Positions 20,311-31,529 of a stretch of 64,000 nt of DNA are shown piece by piece. Source of the stretch: Cordilura impudica (taxonomy: Eukaryota; Arthropoda; Insecta; Diptera; Scathophagidae); the NCBI GenBank assembly GCA_963682025.1, contig OY821521.1, positions 193,593,075-193,657,074 of the forward strand. Direction: 5' to 3'. The notes below the pieces were generated by a model that did not search any database, was not told the DNA's origin, and was given only the letters and a program-made list of their open reading frames with translations. Each line of letters opens with the position of its first letter. Positions within the stretch are counted from its first letter, which is position 1. The position numbers and the translations under genes are program-made.

Positions 20311-22170
20311 TTTATATAAAATTTTTGTTTATACATTTATATCCCTTAAAGTCTTACGAGCTGGAAATGAAAAACTAAGTATGCAGTTTTCCTACATATG
20401 GTTTCTTGTTTTACGTGTATATAGTGTCGTTCATGGGCGCAAAAACAATTTGATTTTTGTTCTATGGTGTAACCAGGCTGACGGTATAAATTGCGTTTTT
20501 TCTCTACTTTGAAACACCATCAAATTAGTATTCGCCGTCCACACAGCGCCATATACTTTGATGATTTAATTTAACAAAATCGGGAAGCACAAGGATCATA
20601 CGCCCCAAAGATCATTTTGCATGGTGACATCAATAAAATGAGTTCTATTTACAAATATTACTTTTCACTTCAAAATGAGAGAACGAAATCGTTTTTCCTG
20701 CATGAGCGTTATACTTTAACTCTACTGTCCAAGTAAGAGGTCAATTGCTGCAATGGTGTTGGGAACAATAAGAACAAAAGCAGATGAAAAAAAAACCAAG
20801 TTTAAATTAAACTTAAAACACAGCTGCACTTTCCTCATAAAAATATACAAAAGGAAATTGTAATCAATTCAATATTTTACAAAAAAAAAGGAAAGGAATT
20901 CGAATGTGCAAAAAAAAATCAATTGACTTAAGCAAAAATATTGTTTTAGTACGAATAAAGAAAATCACTGTACCAAATTGCAATACTAGAAAATTTAATA
21001 ATAATAAAATAAAATTAATATAAAAGCAGCAAGTGTTAGTCAAGAGATCAGGAAAAAACATTAAAAGACGATAATATGAGATGTATTGTAATTTAAACAT
21101 CTTATTGATTTCTGAGCGATAAAAATTTACATAGAAATCAACTTAGTAATTTAAAATGCCATCCAAATTAAATTTAGCTTAAGAATTTGATATTTTGGAT
21201 AAAAAAAATTTCTCACAATTTCTCACAAATTACTCTCTAAACATCTTTGGATTTTTATATTATTTTCAATAATTGTTCTCTTGCCAATAACCGCTTCATA
21301 ATCCTTAATATACTTATCTAATATATTAATTAAAATCTCTTCCATAACAATTGCATTTCTGCAAGATTTTGTCAGTCCTTTTGACTGTTGTAGCTTTCAG
21401 GCCAAACAATATCTTTATATATTTAATTATTTTTTTAAATTATTTTATATATGCATGTTTTTCCATATCTCTGACATTTCCATAATAAATATCTCTTAAT
21501 AAAATCTTTATTTTCCTAAGTTTGTTTTACTAGTACAATTAGTCAAAAGCAATTTTTTTTATTTTGTTTAATTTAAAAAATAATGGAAAATTAAACAAAT
21601 TTTATACATGATTGTTTAACAACAACAAACAAACATACATAATGTCCATATAACTTAGATAACACTAATGAATTGATGAAGATATTTAAATGTAGTTTCT
21701 CTTTCTTTGGGGAAATTATACATCCGTACATACCAACTTAATGGAAGAACTAAATAAACAGTATACTCGTACTTGTAACAGTAAATTCTGGTAAAAGAAT
21801 AAAATAGTAATGGTGGTACTAAAACCAGAGATGTGCAATAAATCTTAATACTCTTTATATAAATATATAAAAAAAAAGCTCATCACTGACTTCAAAAGTG
21901 TAAAAAGGTAGATACTAAAAAAATTTTTTTTCTAAAGTTACTTTCCTTAACAAAAAGTAGATGCAAAAAAAAAACTTTTAAAAGTAAAAGTAAAAAACAA
22001 AATTTTTTTTTTAATTTTTTACTTTCTTTTTTTTCAAGAAATTTGAGAGTAATTTTTTTTTTTTTAATTTTTATTTAAAAAAATGTTAAATAGTAGCAAG
22101 TCGTTTGATATCCCAACCAAAAAGATGGCCAAAAAATGAAAAAAAAAAATTTTATTCATTTTTTTCCCCA
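20311..22170. other. unannotated DNA with a less AT-rich island
   Basis: 20400-20780 is visibly less AT-rich than its surroundings and might be an old element fragment, but no protein similarity was recognised in any frame. The rest is AT-rich with poly(A)/poly(T) runs and no convincing ORF. Confidence 0.35.
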
Positions 22171-22483
22171 GAAATATTAAGAAAATAAAAGCAATTGAGT
22201 TTTAAATTAAATCAGGCTCAAGATCAAATGTTATTACTTTAATAAAACAAAAAACATTGGCACATTTGTTTCAAAAATTGATCTTTATTCTATATGACAG
22301 GTAATACAGCTGTTTCGGATCGAGTCATCAACCATCATCAGCAACCAAAAGCAGTAGATAGTTTGTTTTAATTCATATACTTTTGCTGTGAAACCAATAC
22401 AATGAGAATCCAAGCAAAGCGTTATACTATTAAACCTTCTCCAATATGACAATCCAATATGTAACACAACTTTGGAACAAATT

Positions 22484-23424
22484 TTTTTGAGATTTTACGA
22501 AAATTTCGTTCTATAGTTTAGTTTTTCCGACAAGCGATCAGTTTTAAATTATCTTTTCAAAAAGCTACAAAAATTCAAAACCGAATAAAAATTTGCCAAG
22601 GAATAACAAATGCCCCAGACCACTTTTGTGCCAAAAAGAAACTAGGTCAAAAAATTTGATGACATTTTTTCAACTTTGAGAAATTGATTAAAGCCATAAT
22701 TTTTTTTTGGTTCCTATACTTATAAGTACTCAAATATGAAGTATTGTTTTATTACCACGTTGTTAACCAATTGCGCATTGAGACGTGGTCATATGTGACC
22801 CCAATTCCTAAAACGGTGAATGGGGTCATAAAGTAGAAAAGTTGTGAATTTTTGATACAAAATATTTAGAAATAGTACATTTACAGAATATTTTACAAAA
22901 ATCCCATTTTTCTCGAAATCCGCGAAAATAAAATCCTTGTCAAAAAAATCGTGCCATAGGGATTTCCCTAAAAATTTACAAAGTTTATCTCTATCATACA
23001 TTTAACAAGACCTTACAGAGCTAGATCAATTTTTGTAAATTTTGTTTAAGAAAATTTTTCAAAACTGAAAAAGGAGTTTTCAAAATTTTATCAAAATAAT
23101 TTTCCATTTTCGGTCTCAATGCTTAATAGGTTAACAAGGTGGTAATAAAACAATACTTCACATCTAAGTACTTACAGGTATAGAGACTAAAACAAAATGT
23201 TGGCCTTAATTAATTTCTTAAAGTTGAAAAAAATGCTATCCAATTTCATGACCTAGTTTTTTTTTTTTTTGCACAAAAGTGGTCTGGGGCATTTGCTATT
23301 TCCTGGCGAATTTTTATTTGATTTTGAATTTTTATAGTTTTTTGAAAAGATAATTTAAAACTGATCGCGATTCTTATAACAGCTTGTCGGAAAAGCTAAA
23401 CTATAGAACAAAATTTTCGTAAAA

Positions 23425-23458
<34 letters not shown>

Positions 23459-23629
23459 AAAATTTCCCCATACAAACACACTTGAAATTTTCAATCGATT
23501 TCCGGCGCGACTTTTCTTTATCCGATTGTCCCCAAACTTCACATTTATTAGTTTTGTATGGAAAGGTAACAAACTGGACCCCGCCTATCCCCAAAATCGC
23601 ATTTTCATTTGTTAAGGACCACTCTAGTG
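22484..23629. mobile_element. giant palindromic element (family C), truncated copy
   Basis: The left arm (22484-22790) and right arm (23110-23629) contain the same phrases inverted: ATTTTACGAAAATTTCG, GCCCCAGACCACTTTTGTG, AGAAATTGATTAAAGCC, GTATTGTTTTATTACCAC, GCGCATTGAGAC. The right end, AAGGACCACTCTAGTG, is followed by TA (23630-23631). The outer 190 bp of the left arm and much of its inner part are deleted compared with the copy at 47351-49734. A GGTCATATGTGACCCCAATT palindromic core is at about 22787. The orphan ORFs here (for example 23355-23594 reverse) have no recognised domain. Confidence 0.8.
23429..23457. repeat. poly(A) run
   Basis: About 29 consecutive A in the right arm of the family C copy. 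It replaces a short CAAAAAAAGTCATATTTTCC-like piece present in the other copy. Confidence 0.9.
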
Positions 23630-24019
23630 TATACTTTGCATCCTACAATATAACTACTTGTTTTTTTTTTTCTTGAAAGCAACAACTTGTTGTTGCTATA
23701 CTCACATTTAGCGTTAAAGAAAATCTTATTTTCCTTCTATATCGTATTAATGATTAAGGGACTCTATTCGAAATACTTGTATAATCTGTCATGCAGAATA
23801 TAGCTCAATTTTTGAAACAAATATGCCAATGTTTATTGTTTTATTTAAAGTAATAACATTTGATCTTGAGCTTGATTTAATTTCAAACTCAATCATTAAA
23901 TTGATATAGATCGAAAATAAGAATTTTTAAAAGAAAATAAAAATATTTATAATTTTTTTTTTAATTTTTTATCATTAATTTTGCTGCAAGAAATTTTTAG
24001 AGTAAGAAGATTTTTTGTT

Positions 24020-25060
24020 CTAACATTCTTTAAAAGGTAACTTTTTCATAAAAAAGTGTATTTTTTTAAAAAGTAGCTTTTCTTAAAAATTAATCAGCCT
24101 GCTTAAAAAAGAACTTTTTATTTTAAAAATGTACTGTTTATTATTTATTTTAAAAAGTAATATATACCAAAAAAAAAGTAAATAAAGTATATTATCTTAA
24201 AAAAGTAAATTTTTTAAAGTATCTTTTATAAAAAACTAACTTTTCTTAAAAAGCACCTTTAACAAAAAAGTACCTTTTATAAAAAGTAAAAAGTGACGTT
24301 TATAAAAAAAGTACATTTTATAAAAAATTAACTTTTATCAAAAAGTTTCTTTCATTAAAATGTTGTTTTTATAAAATAAAATCTTTTATAAAAAAGTACC
24401 TTTTACAAAAAGCACATTCTATAAAAAAGTACCTTTTGCAAAAGTAAATTTTCTTACAAAAGTTAACTTTATTTTAAAAGAACGCTTTCTTAAAAAGTAC
24501 CTTTTAAAAAAAGTAAAAGTACCTTTTATAAAAAATTAACTTTTATCAAAAAGTTCCTCTCATTAAAAAGTAGCTTTTATAAAATAAAACCTTTTATAAA
24601 AAAGTATCTTTTACAATGGTACATTCTATAAAAAAGTACCTTTGGCAATAGGTACATTCCATAAAAAAATAAATTTTATAAAAAAATACATTTTCTTACA
24701 AAAGTTCATATTGTTAAAAAGAAGGCTTTCTTAAAAAGTACCTTTATAAAAAGTAAGAAGTGACGTTTATAAAAAAAGTGCCTTTTATAAAAAAATAACT
24801 TCTATCAAAAAGTTCATTTCATCAAAAAGTAGCTTTTATACAAAAAAACTTTTTATAAAAAAGGCCCTTCTACATTCTATAAAAAACATACATTTCATAA
24901 AAAAGTACATATTCTTACAAAAGTTCATCTTGTAAAATGGAACGCTTTCTTAAAAGGTACCTTTTATAAAAAGTAAAAAGTGACGTTTATAAAAAAGTAC
25001 CTTTTATAAAAAATTAACTTTTATAAAAAAGTTCCTTTCATGAAAAAGTAGCTCAATAAC
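24020..25060. repeat. GTACCTTTT minisatellite, array 2, with higher-order period
   Basis: The core here is AAAAGTACCTTTTATAAA. A longer unit is visible: GTGACGTTTATAAAA at 24291, 24748 and 24968; AAGTT(C/T)CTTTCATTAAAA-like at about 24343, 24551, 24810 and 25030; and ACGCTTTCTTAAAAAGTACC at about 24481, 24724 and 24941. The higher-order period is about 210-260 bp with three to four copies. It adjoins a reverse-transcriptase fragment on its right. Confidence 0.85.
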
Positions 25061-25081
25061 AAGTGTAAAAAAAAACAGAAA

Positions 25082-25375
25082 ACAGCCAACCTTGGACATA
25101 TTATGAGAAATCCAAAATACAATTTGTTGCAAACCATCACGAAGTCGAGAATAGACGGAAAGCTTTCTAAAGGAAGAAAAGAAATGACTTGTGTTTCAAA
25201 TATTCAGGAGTGGACTTCTGTTGTAGGATATCTTCTGAGTGCGGCAAGAGATAGAGAAGTGTTTGCTGAAATCTTGGGAACCTTTTTGAAATTTTATGAA
25301 ATGTTTAGTCGTATAACACGTAATTATATGTAATTGTATTGGCCGCCAAGAAGAAGGTGTTGAAAGATAACTAAA
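25082..25375 (+). pseudogene. C-terminal tail of a non-LTR reverse transcriptase (RTE-like)
   Basis: The open frame reads NLGHIMRNPKYNLLQ, GKLSKGRKEM, NIQEWTSVVGYLLSAARDRE and VFAEIL. This is the typical C-terminal segment after the reverse-transcriptase domain in RTE-like and related non-LTR elements (LGHIMR, GKxxxGRRxxxW, LxxAAxDRE). It is 5'-truncated to about 80 codons, with a stop at 25331, and ends in an AATAAATAAATA-type tail near 25375, as 5'-truncated retrotransposons do. There is no catalytic part. It begins exactly where the minisatellite array ends. Confidence 0.75.
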
Positions 25376-25379
25376 AATA

Positions 25380-26690
25380 AATAAATACAGTTCCGTCTTA
25401 TTATTTCTTTTTCAATTGTTCAAGAAATTCTCACTTGAAATCTAAAAATTTTGATTCATAAAGTTTAACTGCGAGTAAAGATTTAGTCTCAGCATTGATT
25501 TCTATTTTTACTGTAATTCAATTTCTAACACAATTAATTTCAGATTTCAATACACAATTATATCATCTTGAATCTTCGTTTTAAACCTTTAATCTCTCAG
25601 GCTCTTAAATCAAAGCTCAGTTCTCATTTTTAGAATATGTTCTTTATACGGCCAGGTCATCACTGTTTTTAATTATTTATTTTCTTGATAAAATATAGCA
25701 ATTTATTTTTTGGTATTTTGCAACAACCACAAAACTCTTAAATTTCATATATATTTATGTATGTAAGTTATAAAATCAGAATTTGAAACAAATGAACATA
25801 CATACGAGTATAACATACATCCACTTACAGATATGTAACACATTGTTAGTGAGACTTAAATTTAAGATGCATTTCTTAAATATTTTATAAACAATTCTAG
25901 ATGCAAACACTTCTAAAATCACACTTACATACTAACACTTGGGATCGTTCAAATAAAATCTGAACGAGCTGTCATTGGTGAACAAAAGTGTTTGAAATTT
26001 GGCTTTGTGGTGATCTAATAAAATCATTTATAAGTATGTGAAATTGTTTTTTAATGTCTCGAGACAGGTTTAAGTAAATTCATTCAGGTTATTTTAAATG
26101 ATCTTAGAAAGTCATTCTAAGTCTATTATTGGTGTCATAAACTAAATGCACTTCTCGTATATGCAAATAAAAATGAGTGAACTTTCTGATTTTAAAGGAA
26201 TCATCTCTAATTTATTTATTTTTGCATACATATTATTTAGAAACCTTATAGAGTTGACCTTCTTTTAGGCATCTAAACTTTCACAAAATTGTTTATAGTC
26301 TTCTAGTTAAACAATAAATTTAATGAATATTTTATAACATGTGTTGAAGATTCATTTATTCCTGCAAACATATAGAATGTTACACACAGTGAAAACTGTG
26401 AACAAAGGAAAATTGTCTCGAAAGAAAATCAAAAAATCGACTTGAAGACCTGGCGACCTTCTATTCCACTCTGAGAGACACAGCAGAAGAAGGTCCTACC
26501 ACCAAGCAGAATGTCACATCCAAACATATTCTGAATTGAATGATTTAGAAATTGTCATAGGATATATTTTGTTTTTAGCTCATCAGCAGTTGATGACGTG
26601 TTGCCGACTTATTGTTTTTCGTGCATTTCTAAATTAACTGTACTCGTACGAACTACGAAAGGCAGATTATGTTTTTGATGTGTAAACATC
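25380..26690. other. AT-rich intergenic DNA
   Basis: No ORF with recognisable domains. A few short words resemble other intergenic parts, but no assigned repeat was recognised. Confidence 0.4.
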
Positions 26691-26785
26691 ATTCTATATC
26701 ACAATACAATCACAAAAACAGCAAAACCTGTGAGACGTAAGACAAAATCGGTGTGACTTATGATTGTATTGGTGAAAAAATTACC
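26691..26785. repeat. left half of a dispersed repeat (family G) beside the AAAATG array
   Basis: TATCACAATACAATCACAAAAACAGC and AAAATCGGTGTGAC phrases match, in inverted orientation, GCTGTTTTTGTGATTTAATTG and CACACCGATTTTCACTTACG at 41146-41197. The other half of the same repeat appears at 28540-28605, beyond the array. Confidence 0.6.
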
Positions 26786-26794
26786 TGTTTGAAA

Positions 26795-28480
26795 ATGAAA
26801 AATGAAAAATGAAAAATAAAAAATGAAAAAGAAAATAAAAAAGCAAATATGAAAAATAACAAATGAAAAATGGAAAATAAAAATGAAAAATAAAAATGAA
26901 AAATAAAAAATGAAAAATAAAAAATAAAAAATGAAAAATGAAAAATAAAGAATGAAAAACGAAAAATAAAAATGAGAAATAAAAAATGAAAAATAAAAAA
27001 AGAAAAAAAAAAATGAAAAAAAAAATGAAAAATAAAAAATGAAAACTAAAAAATAAAAAAAGAAAAATAAACAATGAAAAATTAAAAATATAAAATTAGA
27101 AATGAAAAATGAAGAATAAAAAATTAAAAATTAAGAACAAAAAATTAAATATAAAAAACTAAAACTGAAAAAGAAAAATGAAGAATACAAAATGAAAAAT
27201 GATAATTAAAAAAATTAAAAATAAAAAATGAAATATAAAAAATTTAAAATGAAAAATGAAAAATTAAAACTAAAAAATGAAAACTGAAAAATAAAAATGA
27301 ATAATGAAAAATAAAAATTAAAAATGTAAAATGAAGAATAAAAAATTAAAAATGAAAAATAAAAAATGAAAACTGAAAAATAAAAAATGAAAAATAAACA
27401 ATGAAAAATAAACAATGAAAAATTAAATATATAAAATTAGAAATGAAGAATGAAGATTAAAAAATGGTAAATAAAAAGTTAAAAATTAAGAGCAAAAAAT
27501 GAAATATAAATAATTAAAACTGAAAAATTAAAAATGAAGAATAAAAAATGAAAAATGATAAATAAAAAAATTAAAAATAAAAAAGGAAATAGAAAAAATT
27601 TAATAAAAATGAAAAATGAAAAATAAAAATGAAAAATGTAAAATGAAGAATAAAAAATGAAAAATGATAAATAAAAAATGAAAAATTAAAAATAAAAAAT
27701 GAAATATAAAAAATTCAAAATGAAAAACGAAATATTAAAAATGAAAAATGAAAAACGAGAAACGAAAAATGAAAAATGAAAAATTAAAAATTAAAAATAA
27801 AAACTGAAAAATAAAAAACGGAAAAAAAAATCTAAAATGAAAAATGAAAAATTAAAAATAAAAAATGAAAACTGAAAAATAAAAATGAAAAATGAAAAAT
27901 GAAGAATAAAAAATGAAAAATGTAAAATAAAGAATAAAAAATGAAAAATAAAAATGAAAACTGAAAAATAAAAAATGAAAAATAAACAATGAAAAATTAA
28001 AAATATAAAATTAGAAATGAAAAATGAAGATTAAAAAATGATAAATAAAAAATTAAAAATTAAGAACAAAAAATGAAATATAAAAAATTAAACATGCAAA
28101 ACGAAAAATTAAAACTGAAAAATGAAAATGAAAGATGAAAAATGAAAAATGGAAAATGAAAAATAAAAACTGAAAAATAAAAAACGAAAAAAATGAAAAA
28201 TAAAAAATGAAAAATGAACAATGAAAAATGAAAAATGAAAAATGAAGAATAAAAAATGAAAAATGATAAATAAGAAATGAAAAATAAAAAATTATAATTG
28301 AAAAACGAAAAATTAAAATTGAAAAAAGAAAAATAAAAAAAATGAAAAATAAAAAATGAAAAATAAAAAATTAAAAATGAAAAATAAAAATTTGATAATG
28401 AAAAAATGAAAATAAAAAATGAAAAATATAAAATGAAAAATGAATAACGAATAACGAAAAATTAAAAATACAAAACGAAA
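26795..28480. repeat. AAAATGAAAAAT low-complexity array
   Basis: About 1.7 kb of 7-8-bp words, AAAAATG/AAAAATA, with very little else. A longer block with ATAAACAATGAAAAATTAAA, then ATATAAAATTAGAAATGA and ATTAAGAACAAAAAAT, occurs three times, at about 27063, 27403 and 27978, so segments of 340-575 bp were copied within the array. The reverse ORFs here (Phe/Ile/Leu-rich) are artefacts. Confidence 0.9.
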
Positions 28481-28539
28481 AAGTAAAAATTATTCGATTG
28501 AAATAATAAATAATAATAGATATTTTTGTATTAACAGAG

Positions 28540-28610
28540 CCCCTGCAATTGATTGCTATATGTGATACATAGATGACGCTTTCTGTTTGACTTTAAAAAT
28601 GTGCCATAAA
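28540..28610. repeat. right half of dispersed repeat family G
   Basis: GTGATACATAGATGACGCTT and TCTGTTTGACTTTAAAAATG match, in inverted orientation, the 41020-41075 segment of the intact-looking copy (ATCAAACAGTCAGCGCCATC). Order and orientation agree with the left half at 26691-26785. Confidence 0.55.
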
Positions 28611-28614
28611 AAAA

Positions 28615-29456
28615 TCTTTATTACCAAATCCCAATGGGAATTTTTCCCTTTTTATTTATTTGCATTTAATACCCAAACTGGAGGAAATTCGAAAATTCGT
28701 AATTCCCTCTGCCATATTATTGCTTTCCCCGTCTGTTTAAAGCAGCAGGATTTTTTGCTCGGGAGAAAAGTACGCGGAAATATTCATAATCGGGCTGTAT
28801 ATGATTGTCAACCCTCAGATGGCATTTTCCACTAATTTATTTCCAGTCAGTGCGGTACTTTTTCTGCCATCAAAAGAGAAGGCTTGTAAGGCTGGATCAT
28901 TCGGACTCCTTTATATTTTCACGACCTACTTTGGATTTATCTATAATAATTGATCCCCCATTCGCACAAAACCATTTGCAGTAAAGCCAATGTCTTTAAA
29001 TAAAGCTGTAGCTAAACACAAAGCAACACTGTCTGAAATGCCAAATCATCATAGCAAAATTATTTGTGTCATATGATTTTGCGTAAGTTTCCCTTTTATA
29101 AAAAATCGGCTCTCTTGCAGGTGGCATTGCAAACTCGATTACAGACGCTACGTCTATTTGTGAAGAGTAGTGCATATACGACGAATTTAAGCTAGCTGGG
29201 AGTTCGCTTGACAGTTTTTCTACAATATTTAACACGCCTTCAGGATTTGTATACTTTCTGCTGGTCATTGGTCAATTGTGAGTGCTTTAAGGTGATCAGG
29301 AATTAATCCGCTGGCATTTTTTTTTTTTTTGAAGCTGCATTTACCGACCTAAAATACATTATTCAACGTTGTTTCAAATTCTTGTTTTCAAATTCAAATC
29401 TTGTATTTGGCTTCAAAATGCTTTTCTATTTATCAGCGCAATATTAATTTTTCCCA
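28615..29456 (-). pseudogene. coding-like remnant, unrecognised (possibly retroelement gag)
   Basis: This stretch is less AT-rich than its surroundings. On the reverse strand, 28996-29268 is open for 90 codons with a globular-looking start: NPEGVLNIVEKLSSELPASL followed by IDVASVIEFAMPPA. The next upstream frame adds SGLIPDHLKALTIDQ before a stop. The pattern of a LPxxL segment then a short helix recalls BEL/Pao-type gag proteins, but no diagnostic motif is visible. On the forward strand 28587-28835 is open for 82 codons, also without a recognised domain. It is a decayed coding region of unknown origin. Confidence 0.3.
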
Positions 29457-29457
29457 A

Positions 29458-29871
29458 ATCTATAATATTTATATGCAAGGCGATTTTTTGTGACTGATTG
29501 AAAACTTTCAATTACCAACCGATTTTGCCAATAAATAACCCATTCAAAAGGTATTTCTTTTAAGCTGTCCATCATATTTACAGATCTGCACCGTCTGGAG
29601 TAAAATGCATTTAAAATTTCTACTGACACATACATAAAACATATATTTAAGCTTCAAATAAAAAACTATACAATGCTCTGTGTGTGTTTATTAAATTTGT
29701 GTTGAACTGTGAATTGGCTGACATTGATTAGCATACCTTAAGGCTCTTATAAAACTATTAATTAACAAACCCGGTTATATACCTTTTGTGTGTTCAACAG
29801 ATATTTATAATTGAAAGGAAAAATAAATGTTTATAGAATTTGAATTCGAATTTCGAGGGCTGGGCTCTGAT
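29458..29871 (-). repeat. interspersed repeat family A, copy 8 (long form, reverse)
   Basis: GCAAGGCGATTTTTTGTGAC at the left and CGAATTTCGAGGGCTGGGCT at the right are reverse complements of the family A ends. All middle blocks are present. Confidence 0.85.
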
Positions 29872-30179
29872 TCCATAGTTTTATGGAAAACGTTTTTGTA
29901 AAAAGCAAGTGAACACACACTATTAAGTACATAAATCAAAACAAATGTTTAAAACTGCGTTCAGATAAAGTGTATTAACGTTATATTTCTACAATGGCTC
30001 GAACTATTTACAACATTGAACTATAATTAGTGTTTGTTAATAAATTTTATAGCAAATTAGTAAATAGTAAATTATATTTTTTAAAAGAAAAGAGCGTGAC
30101 ATTAACAAAAGCATTCTCTTTGCAAAACTTGGGTGTTCGTTAGTGGCAACATAATAATTTATTTCTAATTAAACTAGGT
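29872..30179. other. AT-rich spacer
   Basis: Nothing recognised between family A copy 8 and the retrotransposon remnant. Confidence 0.4.
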
Positions 30180-31135
30180 TTAAGAAAAAATGGGTAAGAA
30201 GGTCCAAAATGGAGAATATGATCAATTTCCATTATATCAACTCCCTACAGACCAACTCACTTCTTAATGATAGACAGTATGTCTTCCGTAGAAATCGTTG
30301 TATGGGAGACCTCTTATATCAACTTTCTGAGCGCTAGAGTCGATCCAATCACAATTTTGGTGAAAGTAAAGTAGTTGTTCTAGATATCAAGCATATTGCG
30401 TTTGAGGTGGGAGAGAGAGATAGAGTGGATAAGGTTAATTTTAATGCGAAGAAGACTCAATGTTGTTTGCCGACCCATAGGGTCATGGATTCAACAATTT
30501 CATCTGTATATATGGGTGGTATAAGTATTGAGGAATCGGAAACTTTTGATGTTCTGGGTATGAGAATTCAATGTTATGTTCGTTGGAACGAGCATGTTTT
30601 TAAACATGGAATACCATTCCTGTATATGGGCGGGAACTTTATACTCTATTTTGGAGCTACTGGACCGTGTGCAAAGTAGGGCGTTGATACTCATTAATGA
30701 CAGTAAGTTATCCAACTCTATTGACTCGTTGTAACATCGTCAAAATGTGGGCTATGTAACACTGTTCTATAGCTATTAGCATGGGAAATGTTCTTCTGAG
30801 ATAAGCGTACTGATTTCAACTGCACGACTTTCAGTTCGCTCTATCCGCTTCTTTAGTAGATCACATCCCTTTGCAGTCTATTGCCCAGTTGATCGCACAA
30901 CGATTTACGGAGAAAATTCGTATATCAGTCGAACTAGCCGTAGTGAAATAAACTACCCGCACAAGTCTTTCCTGACAGTTACACTCAAATAAAATTTAAG
31001 TCAAATATCCACAAGCACTACTCCCTCTTTCCTCTTTCCCATAACCTATTTTTCCGAGATCAGGACAATGCACTGCATCAGCCGAGGACATCCCTCTGTG
31101 TCATAATCAAACCTTTAATAAAACACAGATCAGAA
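30180..31135 (+). pseudogene. non-LTR retrotransposon remnant (reverse transcriptase pieces)
   Basis: Frame pieces match non-LTR reverse transcriptases. LLNDRQYVFRRNRCMGDLLY corresponds to the conserved QxGFRxxxST region. NFGESKVVVLDI corresponds to the segment that precedes the first catalytic Asp motif. NAKKTQCCLPTHR corresponds to the N..KT thumb-side motif. The order continues with FDVLGMRIQ and, after more shifts, VGYVTLFYSY, HGKCSSEI and RTSRSEINYPHKSF near the C-terminus. The stretch with the catalytic YADD box is deleted between about 30395 and 30430. A TTTAATAAAACACAG tail closes it near 31125. The order and spacing resemble CR1- or Jockey-superfamily elements; the clade is uncertain. 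Confidence 0.75.
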
Positions 31136-31213
31136 ATAAAAATTTTGATAAACCTGAAGCAGATTCTTAAAGTTAACAAAATTTGCTTTTAAACAAGCCC
31201 GAACTAATAATAT

Positions 31214-31527
31214 ATTACTAGCAGATCCGAACCCTCGAAATTCAATTAGTAAAGGTATGCGAATCAATTTTGGCCAATTCGTAATTCAACACAGAGCTTT
31301 TGATATTTATAACAAACACACACTCAGTATGCGTTTTATGTAGCAACGTTAAATGAGCATTGCTAAAAAAAAAAATAAAAAAATGTTCCAGACGGTGCAA
31401 GTCTATAAATATGGTGGACAGCTAAAAAGAAATACCTTTAGAATGAGGTATGTTTGGTCAAAATCGGTTGGCTACTAAAATTTTTATAGCGGTCACAAGA
31501 AATCGCTTTGCCTGTTAATATAATAAA
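31214..31527 (+). repeat. interspersed repeat family A, copy 9
   Basis: It begins CTAGCAGATCCGAACCCTCG and ends CACAAGAAATCGCTTTGCCT and TTAATATAATAAAT. It has lost part of the 5' core and the block with GTATAGTTTTTTATTTGAAG. Confidence 0.8.
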
Positions 31528-31529
31528 TG

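Larger units (their letters stand above)
22171..23930 (+). mobile_element. family B inverted-repeat element, split by family C
   Basis: The left terminal arm at 22194-22330 has AATCAGGCTCAAGATCAAAT, CATTGGCACATTTGTTTCAA, a TATGACAGG phrase and ACAGCTGTTTCGG. The right arm at 23788-23893 has the reverse complement order: CTGTCATGCAGAATATAG, CAAATATGCCAATG, GATCTTGAGCTTGATTTA, TTTCAAACTCAAT. Between them are the family B body pieces 22330-22483 and 23632-23787, matching 63395-63690. The middle, 22484-23629, is an inserted family C element. No protein is encoded. Confidence 0.75.

Noticed and set aside
26781..27415. Phe/Ile/Leu-rich reverse ORFs resembling membrane proteins
   Set aside because: They are translations of the AAAATGAAAA array and have no loops, charged ends or other sign of a real membrane protein.
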